Source of the DNA: Cryobacterium breve
GTDB lineage: Bacteria; Actinomycetota; Actinomycetes; Actinomycetales; Microbacteriaceae
Direction of reading: 5' to 3'
Assembly: GCF_004402375.1 (NCBI RefSeq)
Contig: NZ_SOGJ01000023.1
Coordinates: 62,001-126,000 of the forward strand
Length of the DNA: 64,000 nucleotides
Shown: positions 41,214 to 50,174 of the stretch, piece after piece
Numbering within the stretch: position 1 is the stretch's first letter
Layout: each line of letters begins with the position of its first letter
Program-made: the position numbers and the translations under genes
The notes under the pieces: generated by a model
Told to the model about the DNA's origin: nothing
The model's input: only the letters and a program-made list of their open reading frames with translations
Databases searched by the model: none

Positions 41214-41225
41214 TACCCTAGAGAC

Positions 41226-41489
41226 GTGAAGACCTTCGACGAACTGTTCGCTGAACTGAGCGACAAAGCACGTACCCGCCCCGACGGCTCAGGGACCGTT
41301 CGTGAACTCGACGCCGGCGTTCATGCCATCGGCAAGAAGATCGTCGAGGAGGCAGCCGAGGTGTGGATGGCCGCCGAGTTCCAGAGCGACGACGAAACCG
41401 CCGCCGAGATGAGCCAGCTGCTGTACCACGTGCAGGTGATGATGCTGGCGAAGGGCCTGACCCCCGCCGATCTGTACCGCCACCTGTGA
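41226..41489 (+). CDS. hisE: Phosphoribosyl-ATP pyrophosphohydrolase
   Basis: 87 residues from GTG 41226. It is the second step of histidine synthesis, an all-alpha MazG-like fold with the metal site in [16 protein letters not shown] and [21 protein letters not shown]. It is separate from HisI, as in other actinobacteria. It starts the hisE-hisG-hisF-hisI run. Confidence 0.95.
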   Translation: MKTFDELFAELSDKARTRPDGSGTVRELDAGVHAIGKKIVEEAAEVWMAAEFQSDDETAAEMSQLLYHVQVMMLAKGLTPADLYRHL

Positions 41490-41568
41490 CATCTCCGAAA
41501 GCGCACCACCCCCGGGCACGCCCGTGAGACTTGTTTTGCCAGAGCCTGAAGACGCAGAGAGTGCTGAA

Positions 41569-42408
41569 ATGCTGAGAATCGCCGTGCCCAACAAGGGCTC
41601 GTTGTCTGAAACCGCCGCGCAGATGTTGTTCGAGGCGGGCTACACCGGGCGCCGTGACCCGCGTGACCTCGTTGTCTCCGACCCGCTCAACGACGTGGAG
41701 TTCTTCTACCTGCGCCCCCGCGACATCGCCACCTACGTCGGGTCCGGCGCCCTCGACGTTGGCATCACCGGACGCGACCTGCTGCTCGACTCGGGTTCCA
41801 CCGCCCAGGAGATCGCCAGTCTCGACTTCGGTGACTCCACCTTTCGGTTCGCCGGCCCGCACGGCCGCTTCACCGACCTGGGCGACCTGTCGGGTCTCCG
41901 CGTCGCCACCAGCTACCCCGGTCTGGTCGAGGCCTTCCTCGCCGAGCACGACGTCAGCGTGACCCTGGTCACTCTCGACGGCGCGGTCGAGTCCGCCGTG
42001 CAGCTGGGCGTCGCGGATGCCGTCGCTGACGTCGTCTCCACCGGCTCCACCCTGCGCAAGGCCGGCCTCGAGATCTTCGGCCCGGTCATCCTGCAGTCCA
42101 CAGCGGTGCTGATCAGTTCCGAGAACGACAAACCCGGGATCGCGACGCTCCTGCGCCGGCTGCAGGGCGTGCTCGTGGCCCGCCAGTACGTGCTGATGGA
42201 CTACGACATCCCGCAGGCGCTCCTCGACGACGCGTGCCTCCTGGCACCCGGTATCGAGTCGCCCACGGTGTCGTCCTTGCACGACCCGGAGTGGGTTGCC
42301 GTGCGGGTCATGATCCCGCGCCTGAACACCAACCACGTCATGGACGCGCTCTACGAACTCGGAGCGCGCGCCATCCTGATCAGCTCCATCCACAACGCCC
42401 GGTTGTAA
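41569..42408 (+). CDS. hisG: ATP phosphoribosyltransferase, long form
   Basis: 279 residues; ATG 41569 gives the family start [20 protein letters not shown], and the frame before it (to 41524) is spacer. First, committed step of histidine synthesis. The PRPP site is [19 protein letters not shown]; the C-terminal about 75 residues ([20 protein letters not shown]) are the regulatory ACT-like domain of long HisG, expected to bind histidine. No hisZ is needed. Confidence 0.95.
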   Translation: MLRIAVPNKGSLSETAAQMLFEAGYTGRRDPRDLVVSDPLNDVEFFYLRPRDIATYVGSGALDVGITGRDLLLDSGSTAQEIASLDFGDSTFRFAGPHGRFTDLGDLSGLRVATSYPGLVEAFLAEHDVSVTLVTLDGAVESAVQLGVADAVADVVSTGSTLRKAGLEIFGPVILQSTAVLISSENDKPGIATLLRRLQGVLVARQYVLMDYDIPQALLDDACLLAPGIESPTVSSLHDPEWVAVRVMIPRLNTNHVMDALYELGARAILISSIHNARL

Positions 42409-42438
42409 GGGGCGGCGACACACAATGGAGGCACGATC

Positions 42439-43200
42439 GTGAGTCTTTCGGTGCGGGTGATCCCCTGCCTCGACGTGGCCGACGGCCGCGTGGTGAAGGG
42501 CGTGAACTTCCAGAACCTGCGCGACGCGGGTGACCCCGTCGAGCTCGCCCGCCGCTACTACGAGCAGGGTGCTGACGAGCTCACCTTCCTCGACGTGACT
42601 GCCACGGTGGACAACCGCGACACCACCTACGACGTCGTGCGCGCCACCGCGGAGCAGGTGTTCATACCGCTCACGGTGGGCGGCGGCATCCGCACCGTCG
42701 AGGACGTGTCGCGGTTGCAGGCCAGCGGGGCCGACAAGGTCGGCCTGAACAGCGCCGCCATCCGGCGGCCGGCCCTGATCGGTGAGATCGCCGACCGGTT
42801 CGGCTCGCAGGTTCTGGTGCTCTCGCTCGACGTCAAGCGCAGCGGTCGCACCGAGTCCGGTTTCGTCGTCACGACCCACGGCGGTCGAACGGAAACCGAC
42901 CTGGACGCCCTCGCCTGGGCGCGCACCGCCATCGGACTCGGGGTTGGCGAATTGCTCGTCAACTCCATCGACGCCGACGGCACGAAGGCCGGGTTCGACC
43001 TGGAACTGATCACGCTGATGCGCGACCTGAGCACCGTTCCAGTGGTCGCGTCCGGCGGTGCCGGCCGCGTCGAGGACTTTCCGCCGGCGATCACGGCGGG
43101 GGCGGACGCCGTGCTCGCGGCATCTGTTTTCCACGGCGGCCAGCTCACCGTGGGCGACGTTAAGGCGGAGCTGTGGCGCTCCGGACTGCCCGTGCGCTGA
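42439..43200 (+). CDS. hisF: Imidazole glycerol phosphate synthase subunit HisF
   Basis: 253 residues from GTG 42439. Cyclase subunit of the HisFH complex. The half-barrel repeats carry [21 protein letters not shown] with the first catalytic Asp, [35 protein letters not shown] with the second catalytic Asp, and [13 protein letters not shown]. hisH and hisA are not here. Confidence 0.96.
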   Translation: MSLSVRVIPCLDVADGRVVKGVNFQNLRDAGDPVELARRYYEQGADELTFLDVTATVDNRDTTYDVVRATAEQVFIPLTVGGGIRTVEDVSRLQASGADKVGLNSAAIRRPALIGEIADRFGSQVLVLSLDVKRSGRTESGFVVTTHGGRTETDLDALAWARTAIGLGVGELLVNSIDADGTKAGFDLELITLMRDLSTVPVVASGGAGRVEDFPPAITAGADAVLAASVFHGGQLTVGDVKAELWRSGLPVR

Positions 43201-43236
43201 TTTGCCCTGCTTCACCCGACCCGAAACGGCTCCCCG

Positions 43237-43671
43237 ATGACCGATCTGCTCTCCACCCGCGACGACGCCCTGGCCCTGGCCGTGTTCAACTCCGACGGAC
43301 TGCTGCCGGCCGTAATCCAGCAATGGGACACCGGCGAGGTGCTCATGCTCGGCTGGATGAACCGGGAGGCCCTGCGCCGCACCCTCAGCGAAGGCCGCGT
43401 GACTTTCTGGTCGCGCAGCCGGCAAGAATTCTGGCGCAAGGGCGACACCTCCGGTCACGCCCAGTACGTGAAGTCAGCCGCCCTGGACTGCGACACAGAC
43501 ACCCTCCTCGTCCAGGCCGACCAGGTCGGGGCCGCCTGCCACACGGGCTCGCGCACCTGCTTCGACGGGCGCGGCATCGAGGTCGTGACCGGTGCCCGCC
43601 CCGTATCCGGCGGCGCGTCATCGGACAGGGTCTCCATCGATCCTGACTCAACCGACGACCAGAAGGACTGA
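43237..43671 (+). CDS. hisI: Phosphoribosyl-AMP cyclohydrolase
   Basis: 144 residues from ATG 43237. Third step of histidine synthesis. [35 protein letters not shown], the metal motif [10 protein letters not shown] and [10 protein letters not shown] are all intact. A polar tail of about 25 residues is extra. It ends 2 bp before trpE, so histidine and tryptophan genes are joined in one run. Confidence 0.95.
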   Translation: MTDLLSTRDDALALAVFNSDGLLPAVIQQWDTGEVLMLGWMNREALRRTLSEGRVTFWSRSRQEFWRKGDTSGHAQYVKSAALDCDTDTLLVQADQVGAACHTGSRTCFDGRGIEVVTGARPVSGGASSDRVSIDPDSTDDQKD

Positions 43672-43673
43672 CC

Positions 43674-45212
43674 ATGGCCCCGAGCAGCTCCAACACCGCG
43701 TCGACCACCGCCGCTGAGTTCGCGACTTTGATCGCCGACCACCGGGTCATCCCCGTGGTGCGCGAGCTTTTCGCTGACGGTGAGACCCCGGTGGGTATCT
43801 ACCGCAAGCTCGCCGCTGGGCAGCCGGGCAGCTTCCTGCTCGAGTCCGCAGAGCAGGGTGGGATCTGGTCCCGGTTCTCCTTCGTGGGGGTGTCGTCGTT
43901 CGGAGTGCTCACCCAGAAGGGCGACGAGACACGCTGGCTCGACTACGGCCTCTCGGCCGAGCGTGCCCTCGGCGCCGCCGTCGGCCTCGGCCCCCTGGCC
44001 GCCCTCGCCGCCCTCTACGAACGCTGGGAAACCCCGCGGATGCCCGGCCACCCGCCCCTGACGGGTGGCCTCGTCGGCTTCATCGGCTGGGAGGCGATCC
44101 GTCAGATCGAACGTCTCCCCAACCGGCCGACGACGGACTATGACGTGCCCGGCCAGGCGTTCAGCTTCGTCGCCGACCTTGTTGTGATCGACCACAAATA
44201 CGGCACCGTCCAGCTCATTGCCAACGTGCTCAATGACGGCCACGACGAGACGGATGCCCTCTGGGCGGCCGCCCAGGCGCGGCTCGACGCGCTGCAGGCC
44301 CGACTGGCAGAACCCTCGGAGGCCTGGCTGGCCGAGGTCGACCTGTCCACGCCCGCATTTCCGACCCACCGCACCCGCCGCGAGGATTTCCTCGTCGCGG
44401 TCGACGTCGCCAAGGAGCACATCGTCGACGGCGACGTGTTCCAGGTGGTCATCTCGCAGCGTTTCGACCAGGACTGCACGGCTGACCCGATCGACGTCTA
44501 CCGAGTGCTGCGGAGCCTGAACCCCTCGCCCTATATGTACCTGCTGAGCCTGGAATCCACGGACAAGGAGACGTACTGGATCGTCGGCTCTTCACCGGAG
44601 GCCCTGGTCAAGGTGCAAAACGACCGTGTCTTCACGCATCCGATTGCGGGGTCGAAACCGCGCGGCGCGACGCCCGAGGCCGACGCCGACTTCGAAGCCG
44701 AGCTCGCGGGCGACGCCAAGGAACGCGCCGAGCACCTCATGCTCGTCGACCTGGCCCGCAACGACCTGCTCAAGGTGTGCACCGCCGGCTCGGTGGAGGT
44801 GACCGAGTTCATGCGGATCGAACGCTTCAGCCATATCATGCATCTGGTCTCCTCGGTGGAGGGCAACCTCCTGCCGGGCCGTTCCGCCATCGACGTCTTC
44901 CGTGCCACGTTCCCGGCCGGGACCCTCTCCGGAGCGCCGAAACCGCGTGCCCTGGAGATCATCGACGCCCTCGAGCCCACCCAGCGCGGCGTCTATGGGG
45001 GAGTGGTCGGTTACTTCGGGTTCGCCGGCGACGCCGACTTGGCCATCGCCATCCGGACCGCGACGATCATGAACGGCGTCGCGCGGGTTCAGGCCGGTGG
45101 CGGGCTTGTCGCCGACTCCGACCCGGCCTCCGAATACCAAGAATCACAGAACAAGGCAGCGGCGCCCCTCCGCGCGGTCGCCGTCGCCAACGCCATGAAA
45201 CGGGTGCGGTAG
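43674..45212 (+). CDS. trpE: Anthranilate synthase component I
   Basis: 512 residues from ATG 43674. It makes anthranilate from chorismate, using ammonia from a glutamine amidotransferase (trpG) that is not in the window. The LLES element near residue 57 (SFLLESAEQGG) and SPSPYM-like NPSPYMYLL form the tryptophan feedback site. The catalytic chorismate-binding half has IAGSKPRGATP, LVDLARNDLLKVC, RIERFSHIMHLVSSVEG and FPAGTLSGAPKPRA. There is no leader between hisI and trpE, so no attenuator acts here. Confidence 0.96.
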   Translation: MAPSSSNTASTTAAEFATLIADHRVIPVVRELFADGETPVGIYRKLAAGQPGSFLLESAEQGGIWSRFSFVGVSSFGVLTQKGDETRWLDYGLSAERALGAAVGLGPLAALAALYERWETPRMPGHPPLTGGLVGFIGWEAIRQIERLPNRPTTDYDVPGQAFSFVADLVVIDHKYGTVQLIANVLNDGHDETDALWAAAQARLDALQARLAEPSEAWLAEVDLSTPAFPTHRTRREDFLVAVDVAKEHIVDGDVFQVVISQRFDQDCTADPIDVYRVLRSLNPSPYMYLLSLESTDKETYWIVGSSPEALVKVQNDRVFTHPIAGSKPRGATPEADADFEAELAGDAKERAEHLMLVDLARNDLLKVCTAGSVEVTEFMRIERFSHIMHLVSSVEGNLLPGRSAIDVFRATFPAGTLSGAPKPRALEIIDALEPTQRGVYGGVVGYFGFAGDADLAIAIRTATIMNGVARVQAGGGLVADSDPASEYQESQNKAAAPLRAVAVANAMKRVR

Positions 45213-45842
45213 GTGGCATCCGCACGCCGCGTCAAGCTGGTGAATATCCTTGTCGTCCTCGCTGGCAGCGGACTGGCTCTGCTGGCCTGGACGCAGCCGT
45301 GGGTGAACGCCGAGGTGGCGCAGTCCGGTTCGGCCCGGCAGACCATCGAGGTCGCGGGCGCCACGGCCGCGCCCGGAGTCACGGCTCTCGCTCTGGCCGG
45401 GATGGCCCTCGCCGGAGCCCTGAGCATCGCTGGTCCCGTGATCCGCCTGGTTCTGGGTGTGCTCGGAGTGCTGCTCGGCTCGTCCGTGTTCCTGTCGGCG
45501 TTCCTGGCGATTACCGACCCGGCCACGGCCAGCGCCGGCGCCGTCACCGATGTGACTGGGATCGCCGGCACCGAGTCGGTCGTCGACGCCGTCGTCTCGG
45601 CCTCGCTGACGGCGTGGCCGTTCGTCGCCCTCCTCTCCGGCGTGGTCATCGCCGGAGCGGGCGTGTCGGTGCTGGTCACCGCCCGCCACTGGCCCGGTCC
45701 GACGTCGCGGTACCAGGCCGTGCGCTTTGCACCGGCCGACCCGGACGATTCGGGCGCCGCAGACGCAGCCGGCCAGGAGCGAGACTCCATTGACGACTGG
45801 GACGGACTGAGCCGCGGTGAGGACCCCACCGGCCCGCGCTGA
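45213..45842 (+). CDS. Trp operon-associated membrane protein (TIGR02234 type)
   Basis: 209 residues from GTG 45213, one base after the trpE stop. Four transmembrane helices can be seen (about 9-25, 50-66, 70-100 and 135-160), with LALLAWTQPWV near the start and a polar, acidic C-terminal tail. This gene sits between trpE and trpC across actinobacteria. A transport or membrane-support role in tryptophan synthesis has been assumed only from linkage. Confidence 0.85.
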   Translation: MASARRVKLVNILVVLAGSGLALLAWTQPWVNAEVAQSGSARQTIEVAGATAAPGVTALALAGMALAGALSIAGPVIRLVLGVLGVLLGSSVFLSAFLAITDPATASAGAVTDVTGIAGTESVVDAVVSASLTAWPFVALLSGVVIAGAGVSVLVTARHWPGPTSRYQAVRFAPADPDDSGAADAAGQERDSIDDWDGLSRGEDPTGPR

Positions 45843-45941
45843 ATCGAGACCTGATTCCCGGTTTAGCCGGCTTCACGGGCAGGCCGGTGAAGCGCGAGGC
45901 CGCTAGACTTGTTCTGCCCGTCAACGCACAAAAGGAGAACC

Positions 45942-46166
45942 ATGAGCTTCGAATCGGTAGACCCAGGCGAAGGCCATTCGATCGCGGCCTGGACCGCCGT
46001 CACCATCATGCTTTTGGCCATCACCATCGGTACCGTCGCTTTCTTCCTTGTAATCCCCTGGCTCGTCTGGGCCTCCGCGGGCCTCCTCGTGGTAGGCCTC
46101 CTGGTCGGATGGATCCTGTCCAAGGTCGGCTACGGCGTGACCATTTCCTCGCACCAGGGCCGCTAG
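45942..46166 (+). CDS. HGxxPAAW-type small membrane protein (DUF6704-like)
   Basis: 74 residues from ATG 45942, after AAAAGGAG. GHSIAAWTAV near residue 12 is the family motif (usually HGxxPAAW), followed by two transmembrane helices (about 19-42 and 44-64). It belongs to the conserved trp gene neighbourhood in actinobacteria; its function is unknown. The 99-bp gap before it has a -10-like TAGACT (45904-45909) and an inverted CTTCAC/GTGAAG pair (45871-45892), so it may have its own promoter. Confidence 0.8.
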   Translation: MSFESVDPGEGHSIAAWTAVTIMLLAITIGTVAFFLVIPWLVWASAGLLVVGLLVGWILSKVGYGVTISSHQGR

Positions 46167-46170
46167 TCGA

Positions 46171-46941
46171 GTGCTGTCTGACCTTCTAGCCGGGGCGGTC
46201 GCCGACGCGCACCAGCGTCGCGTCTCACGTCCGTTCAGCCTCGTCGAGGCGGAAGCGCTCGACCGTTCGCCCGCGATCGACGCCCTGTCCGTGCTTGCTC
46301 CGGCGGACCGGGTCAAGATCATCGCGGAGGTCAAGCGAGCCAGCCCGTCGCGCGGCACCCTGGCCGAGATCTCCGACCCTGCCTCCCTCGCCGTGTCCTA
46401 CGAGTTCGGCGGCGCGAGCGCAATCAGCGTGCTCACCGAAGGCCGCAAGTTCCTGGGGTCGCTGTCCGACCTCGAACAGGTGCGCGCGGCCGTGCGAATC
46501 CCGGTACTGCGCAAGGACTTCATCGGCGAGCCCTACCAGGTCTTCGAGGCCAGGGCAGCCGGCGCCGACATGGTGCTGCTCATCGTCGCGGCCCTAGACC
46601 AGGCCACCCTCGTCTCACTGCACGACCTCGTGCGCCAGCTCGGCATGACCGCACTGGTCGAGACTCACAGCGCAGAGGAAGTCGACCGAGCCGTCTCCAT
46701 CGGTGCGAGCCTGGTCGGGGTCAATGCCCGCGACCTCACCACGTTCCAGCTCGACCAGAACCTCTTCGGTCGGCTCGCCGACCAGATTCCGTCCGGCGTG
46801 GTGCGCGTGGCGGAGTCCGCCGTGAAAACCGCGGCGGACGTGGCGCACTACCGCGCCGCCGGCGCCGACATCGTGCTCGTCGGCGAGGCCCTCGTCACGG
46901 GCGATCCCATCCGCACCCTCTCCGAATTCCTGGCGGTTTAA
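46171..46941 (+). CDS. trpC: Indole-3-glycerol phosphate synthase
   Basis: 256 residues from GTG 46171. It closes the indole ring from CdRP. The TIM barrel has KIIAEVKRASPSRGTL with the catalytic Lys/Glu, SVLTEGRKFLGSL, VLRKDFIGEPYQVFEA, ALVETHSAEE and VGVNARDLTTFQ. No TrpF domain is fused. It is followed directly by trpB (0 bp gap). Confidence 0.96.
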   Translation: MLSDLLAGAVADAHQRRVSRPFSLVEAEALDRSPAIDALSVLAPADRVKIIAEVKRASPSRGTLAEISDPASLAVSYEFGGASAISVLTEGRKFLGSLSDLEQVRAAVRIPVLRKDFIGEPYQVFEARAAGADMVLLIVAALDQATLVSLHDLVRQLGMTALVETHSAEEVDRAVSIGASLVGVNARDLTTFQLDQNLFGRLADQIPSGVVRVAESAVKTAADVAHYRAAGADIVLVGEALVTGDPIRTLSEFLAV

Positions 46942-48159
46942 ATGTCAACGTCTCTCAGAACAGAAGCAGGCCCGTACTTCGGCGACTTCGGCGGGAGGTT
47001 CGTGCCGGAATCACTCATCGCGGCCCTCGACGAACTCACCAACGAGTACGGGCTGGCCCGGCAGGACCCGGCCTTCGCGGCCGAGCTGATGGAACTGCAC
47101 CGCACCTACACTGGTCGACCGTCGTTGATCACCGAGGTGCCGCGGTTTGCGGCGCATGCCGGCGGGGCCCGCATCATTCTGAAGCGGGAGGACCTCAACC
47201 ACACCGGTTCACATAAGATCAACAACGTGCTCGGCCAGGCCCTGCTCACCAAGCGAATCGGCAAGTCGCGCGTGATCGCCGAGACCGGAGCCGGTCAGCA
47301 CGGTGTGGCGGCCGCTACGGCCGCCGCCCTCTTCGGACTGGACTGCGTGGTCTACATGGGCGAGGTCGACACGGAGCGACAGGCCCTGAACGTGGCCCGG
47401 ATGCGCCTCCTTGGCGCCGAGGTCGTCGCGGTCAAGACGGGTTCTCGCACCCTCAAGGATGCGATCAACGACGCCATGCGCGACTGGGTCACCAACGTCG
47501 AGACCACCAACTACATCTTTGGAACGGTCGCGGGTCCGCATCCGTTCCCCGCCATGGTGCGCGACTTCCAGAAAATCATCGGTGAAGAAGCGCGCCAACA
47601 GGTCCTGGACCTCACCGGAAGCCTCCCCGACGCCGTCACGGCCTGTGTCGGCGGCGGCTCGAACGCCATGGGCATCTTCCACGCCTTTCTCGACGACCCG
47701 GACGTGGCCCTGTTCGGCTACGAGGCCGGCGGCGACGGAGCGGAGACTCTCCGCCACGCGGCGACGATCACCAAGGGGCGCCCCGGCGTCCTGCATGGTG
47801 CCCGCAGTCTCCTCCTTCAGGACGAAGACGGTCAGACTGTGGAGTCGCACTCGATCTCCGCGGGTCTGGACTACCCCGGAGTGGGGCCCGAGCACGCCTG
47901 GCTCGCCAGCATCGGGCGGGTCACCTACCTGCCGGTCACCGATGACGAGGCGATGAGCGCCCTCCGGCTGCTCAGCCGAACCGAGGGCATCATCCCCGCC
48001 ATCGAATCGGCGCATGCCCTCGCCGGCACCCTCGAGCTCGGCAAGCAGCTCGGCCCTGAGGCCACCATCCTGGTGAACCTCAGTGGTCGCGGAGACAAGG
48101 ACATGGAAACCGCAGGTCGATATTTCGACCTGCTCGACTCAGGCGCGGAACAGTCATGA
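46942..48159 (+). CDS. trpB: Tryptophan synthase beta chain
   Basis: 405 residues from ATG 46942. It joins indole with serine. The PLP lysine lies in [20 protein letters not shown] ([10 protein letters not shown] signature), [18 protein letters not shown] and the phosphate-binding [13 protein letters not shown] follow. PGVGPEHA and [11 protein letters not shown] are intact. It overlaps trpA by 4 nt. Confidence 0.97.
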   Translation: MSTSLRTEAGPYFGDFGGRFVPESLIAALDELTNEYGLARQDPAFAAELMELHRTYTGRPSLITEVPRFAAHAGGARIILKREDLNHTGSHKINNVLGQALLTKRIGKSRVIAETGAGQHGVAAATAAALFGLDCVVYMGEVDTERQALNVARMRLLGAEVVAVKTGSRTLKDAINDAMRDWVTNVETTNYIFGTVAGPHPFPAMVRDFQKIIGEEARQQVLDLTGSLPDAVTACVGGGSNAMGIFHAFLDDPDVALFGYEAGGDGAETLRHAATITKGRPGVLHGARSLLLQDEDGQTVESHSISAGLDYPGVGPEHAWLASIGRVTYLPVTDDEAMSALRLLSRTEGIIPAIESAHALAGTLELGKQLGPEATILVNLSGRGDKDMETAGRYFDLLDSGAEQS

Positions 48160-48992
48160 GCGCCCGGACAGGCCACGGCATGGCACCCGGAATGACGAGC
48201 ATGGTCGAGGCGACCATCGCGCGCCGGCGCTCCGAGGGCGGCGGCGCCCTGATCGGCTACCTGCCGGTCGGTTTCCCCACCCTCAGCGAGAGCATTGATG
48301 CTGCCGTCGCCATCGCCAATAGCGGCGTCGACATCCTCGAGCTGGGACTGCCTTACACCGATCCCGTGATGGACGGTCCGGTCATTCAGGCGGCGACCCA
48401 GCAGGCCCTGGCCAACGGATTCCGCCTCCGCCACGGGATCGAGGCCGTCGCGGCGATCACCGCGCAGGTGAACGTGCCCGTCCTGGTGATGACCTACTGG
48501 AACCCGATCCTGCAGTACGGGGTCGATCGGTTCGCCGACGACCTGCTCGCGGTCGGCGGCGCCGGCCTGATCACCCCCGACCTCATCCCGGATGACTCAG
48601 CTGCCTGGGTTGCCGCCAGCACACGCACCGGCCTGGACCGGGTCTTCCTCGCTGCGCCCTCCTCGTCCGACGATCGACTGCGCCAGGCAGTGGATGCGAG
48701 CCGCGGCTTCGTCTATGCGGTCTCGACCATGGGCATCACGGGAGCCCGCGGCGACGTCGACTCCGCTGCCCGGGTGCTCGTCGACCGGCTGCGCGCCGCT
48801 GGGTCCACGAGCGCCTGTGTGGGCCTCGGTATCTCCACCCCGGAGCAGGTCAGGGAGATTCTGGCCTACGCCGACGGCGCCATCGTCGGATCCGCGCTGG
48901 TCAAAGCGCTGTCCGACGGAGGAGTCTCGGCCGTTGCCGCCCTCGCCCGCGACCTGGCCGCCGGGGCCAGGGACATCCGCCCCACCAGCTAA
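48156..48992 (+). CDS. trpA: Tryptophan synthase alpha chain
   Basis: 278 residues from ATG 48156; an in-frame ATG at 48180 is a possible alternative. It cleaves indole-3-glycerol phosphate. Elements are [15 protein letters not shown], the catalytic Glu and Asp in [20 protein letters not shown] (LELG and YTDP), [11 protein letters not shown], and [11 protein letters not shown]. It ends the trp genes; lgt follows after 82 bp, as in other actinobacteria. Confidence 0.96.
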   Translation: MSARTGHGMAPGMTSMVEATIARRRSEGGGALIGYLPVGFPTLSESIDAAVAIANSGVDILELGLPYTDPVMDGPVIQAATQQALANGFRLRHGIEAVAAITAQVNVPVLVMTYWNPILQYGVDRFADDLLAVGGAGLITPDLIPDDSAAWVAASTRTGLDRVFLAAPSSSDDRLRQAVDASRGFVYAVSTMGITGARGDVDSAARVLVDRLRAAGSTSACVGLGISTPEQVREILAYADGAIVGSALVKALSDGGVSAVAALARDLAAGARDIRPTS

Positions 48993-49074
48993 GCCCCCCC
49001 AGCTAAGGTATGTTGACCGAGGCGGTCTCGGCCATTCCGGAGTGCCCGGCGTCACGATGAAAGGTAGTTCCCAG

Positions 49075-50052
49075 GTGTCTTTTCTTCTGAGCATCCCGAG
49101 CCCGAGCCCCGACTGGAGCTCCTTCACCCTCGGCCCGTTCACCATCCACGCCTACGCTCTCTGCATCCTGGCCGGGATCGTCGCCGCCACCGTCATGACC
49201 TCCCGGAGGTTGACGAAGCGGGGCGGCGAACCGGGCGTGGTCCTCGACATCATCCTCTGGGCCGTTCCGCTCGGCATCGTGGGCGCCCGCATCTACCACG
49301 TGCTCACCCACCCGGGTGACTACTTCTACGAGGGTGCCAACCCGTGGGACGTCATTGCGATCTGGGAGGGCGGCAACGCCATCTTCGGAGCGCTTCTGGG
49401 CGGCGCCGTCGGCGCGTACATCGGTTGCCGGATGTCCGGCATCCGTTTCTGGGCTTTCGCCGACGCCCTGGCGCCCGGGATGCTCGTGGCGCAGGCTATG
49501 GGACGACTCGGCAACTGGTTCAACGAGGAACTCTTTGGGCTGCCCACCGACCTACCCTGGGGTCTGGAGATCTCCGCGGCCAACCCTGCCTTCCCGATCG
49601 GGCTGCCCCCCGAAACCCTGTTTCACCCAACCTTCCTTTACGAAATGATCTGGAACGTCGTCGGCGTCGTCCTGATCCTGGCGATCGAACGCAAGGTCGC
49701 CCTCCAGTGGGGCAAGGCTTTCGGCGTGTACCTGATCTGGTACGGCCTCGGCCGCAGCTTCTTCGAATCGATTCGGGTCGATCCGAGCGAGATGTTCTTC
49801 GGTATCCGCACCAATGTGTGGGCTGCCTATGCCGCCATTCTGGTGGGGATCATTCTGATCGTCGTGCAGAGTCGTCGCCACACCGGACTGCCGGTGAGCG
49901 TGTACGTACCCGGCCGGGAGTGGAAGGGCCTCGACCCTGAGGTAGAATCTGAAGAGTTTGATTCGGACTTAGCGGATCACGGTGATGAGGCCGTGCGTCC
50001 CGCCGACGAGAACAACGTTGCAGCCACAAGCACCAGCAACTCGCGCCTCTAG
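49075..50052 (+). CDS. lgt: Prolipoprotein diacylglyceryl transferase
   Basis: 325 residues from GTG 49075, seven bases after AAAGGTAG; ATG 49057 in frame is the alternative. A seven-helix membrane enzyme that adds diacylglycerol to the lipobox Cys of prolipoproteins. TLGPFTIHAYALCILAGI, GARIYHVLTH, IWEGGNAIFGALLGG, MGRLGNWFNEELFG (Lgt signature) and HPTFLYEMIWN are clear. A hydrophilic, acidic C-terminal tail of about 45 residues is extra. Confidence 0.94.
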   Translation: MSFLLSIPSPSPDWSSFTLGPFTIHAYALCILAGIVAATVMTSRRLTKRGGEPGVVLDIILWAVPLGIVGARIYHVLTHPGDYFYEGANPWDVIAIWEGGNAIFGALLGGAVGAYIGCRMSGIRFWAFADALAPGMLVAQAMGRLGNWFNEELFGLPTDLPWGLEISAANPAFPIGLPPETLFHPTFLYEMIWNVVGVVLILAIERKVALQWGKAFGVYLIWYGLGRSFFESIRVDPSEMFFGIRTNVWAAYAAILVGIILIVVQSRRHTGLPVSVYVPGREWKGLDPEVESEEFDSDLADHGDEAVRPADENNVAATSTSNSRL

Positions 50053-50126
50053 GCTCAGGTAACCACAACCTGTTCCACGGCTTGTGACCCGGTATGACGG
50101 GCCGCCGCGCAAATGTCTACCTGAGC
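50053..50126 (+). promoter_or_regulatory. Inverted repeats upstream of gltB
   Basis: GCTCAGGTA (50053-50061) and TACCTGAGC (50118-50126) form a perfect 9-bp inverted repeat 56 bp apart. The same left arm also yields AGGTAAC (50057-50063) against GTTACCT (50152-50158). The two right arms are therefore alternatives for one left arm, within the 122-bp lgt-gltB gap. They may be an operator pair or mutually exclusive RNA stems. Confidence 0.4.
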
Positions 50127-50174
50127 GGGCCAACGTCGTCCCCACTTGACAGTTACCTTCGTGAGGACGGTCCA

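Noticed and set aside
41218..43458. 746-residue open frame antisense to hisE-hisG-hisF
   Set aside because: It spans three well-supported genes on the other strand and has the composition of a mirror frame.
43640..43680. Trp attenuator before trpE
   Set aside because: Only 2 bp separate hisI and trpE; no leader peptide or terminator can fit.
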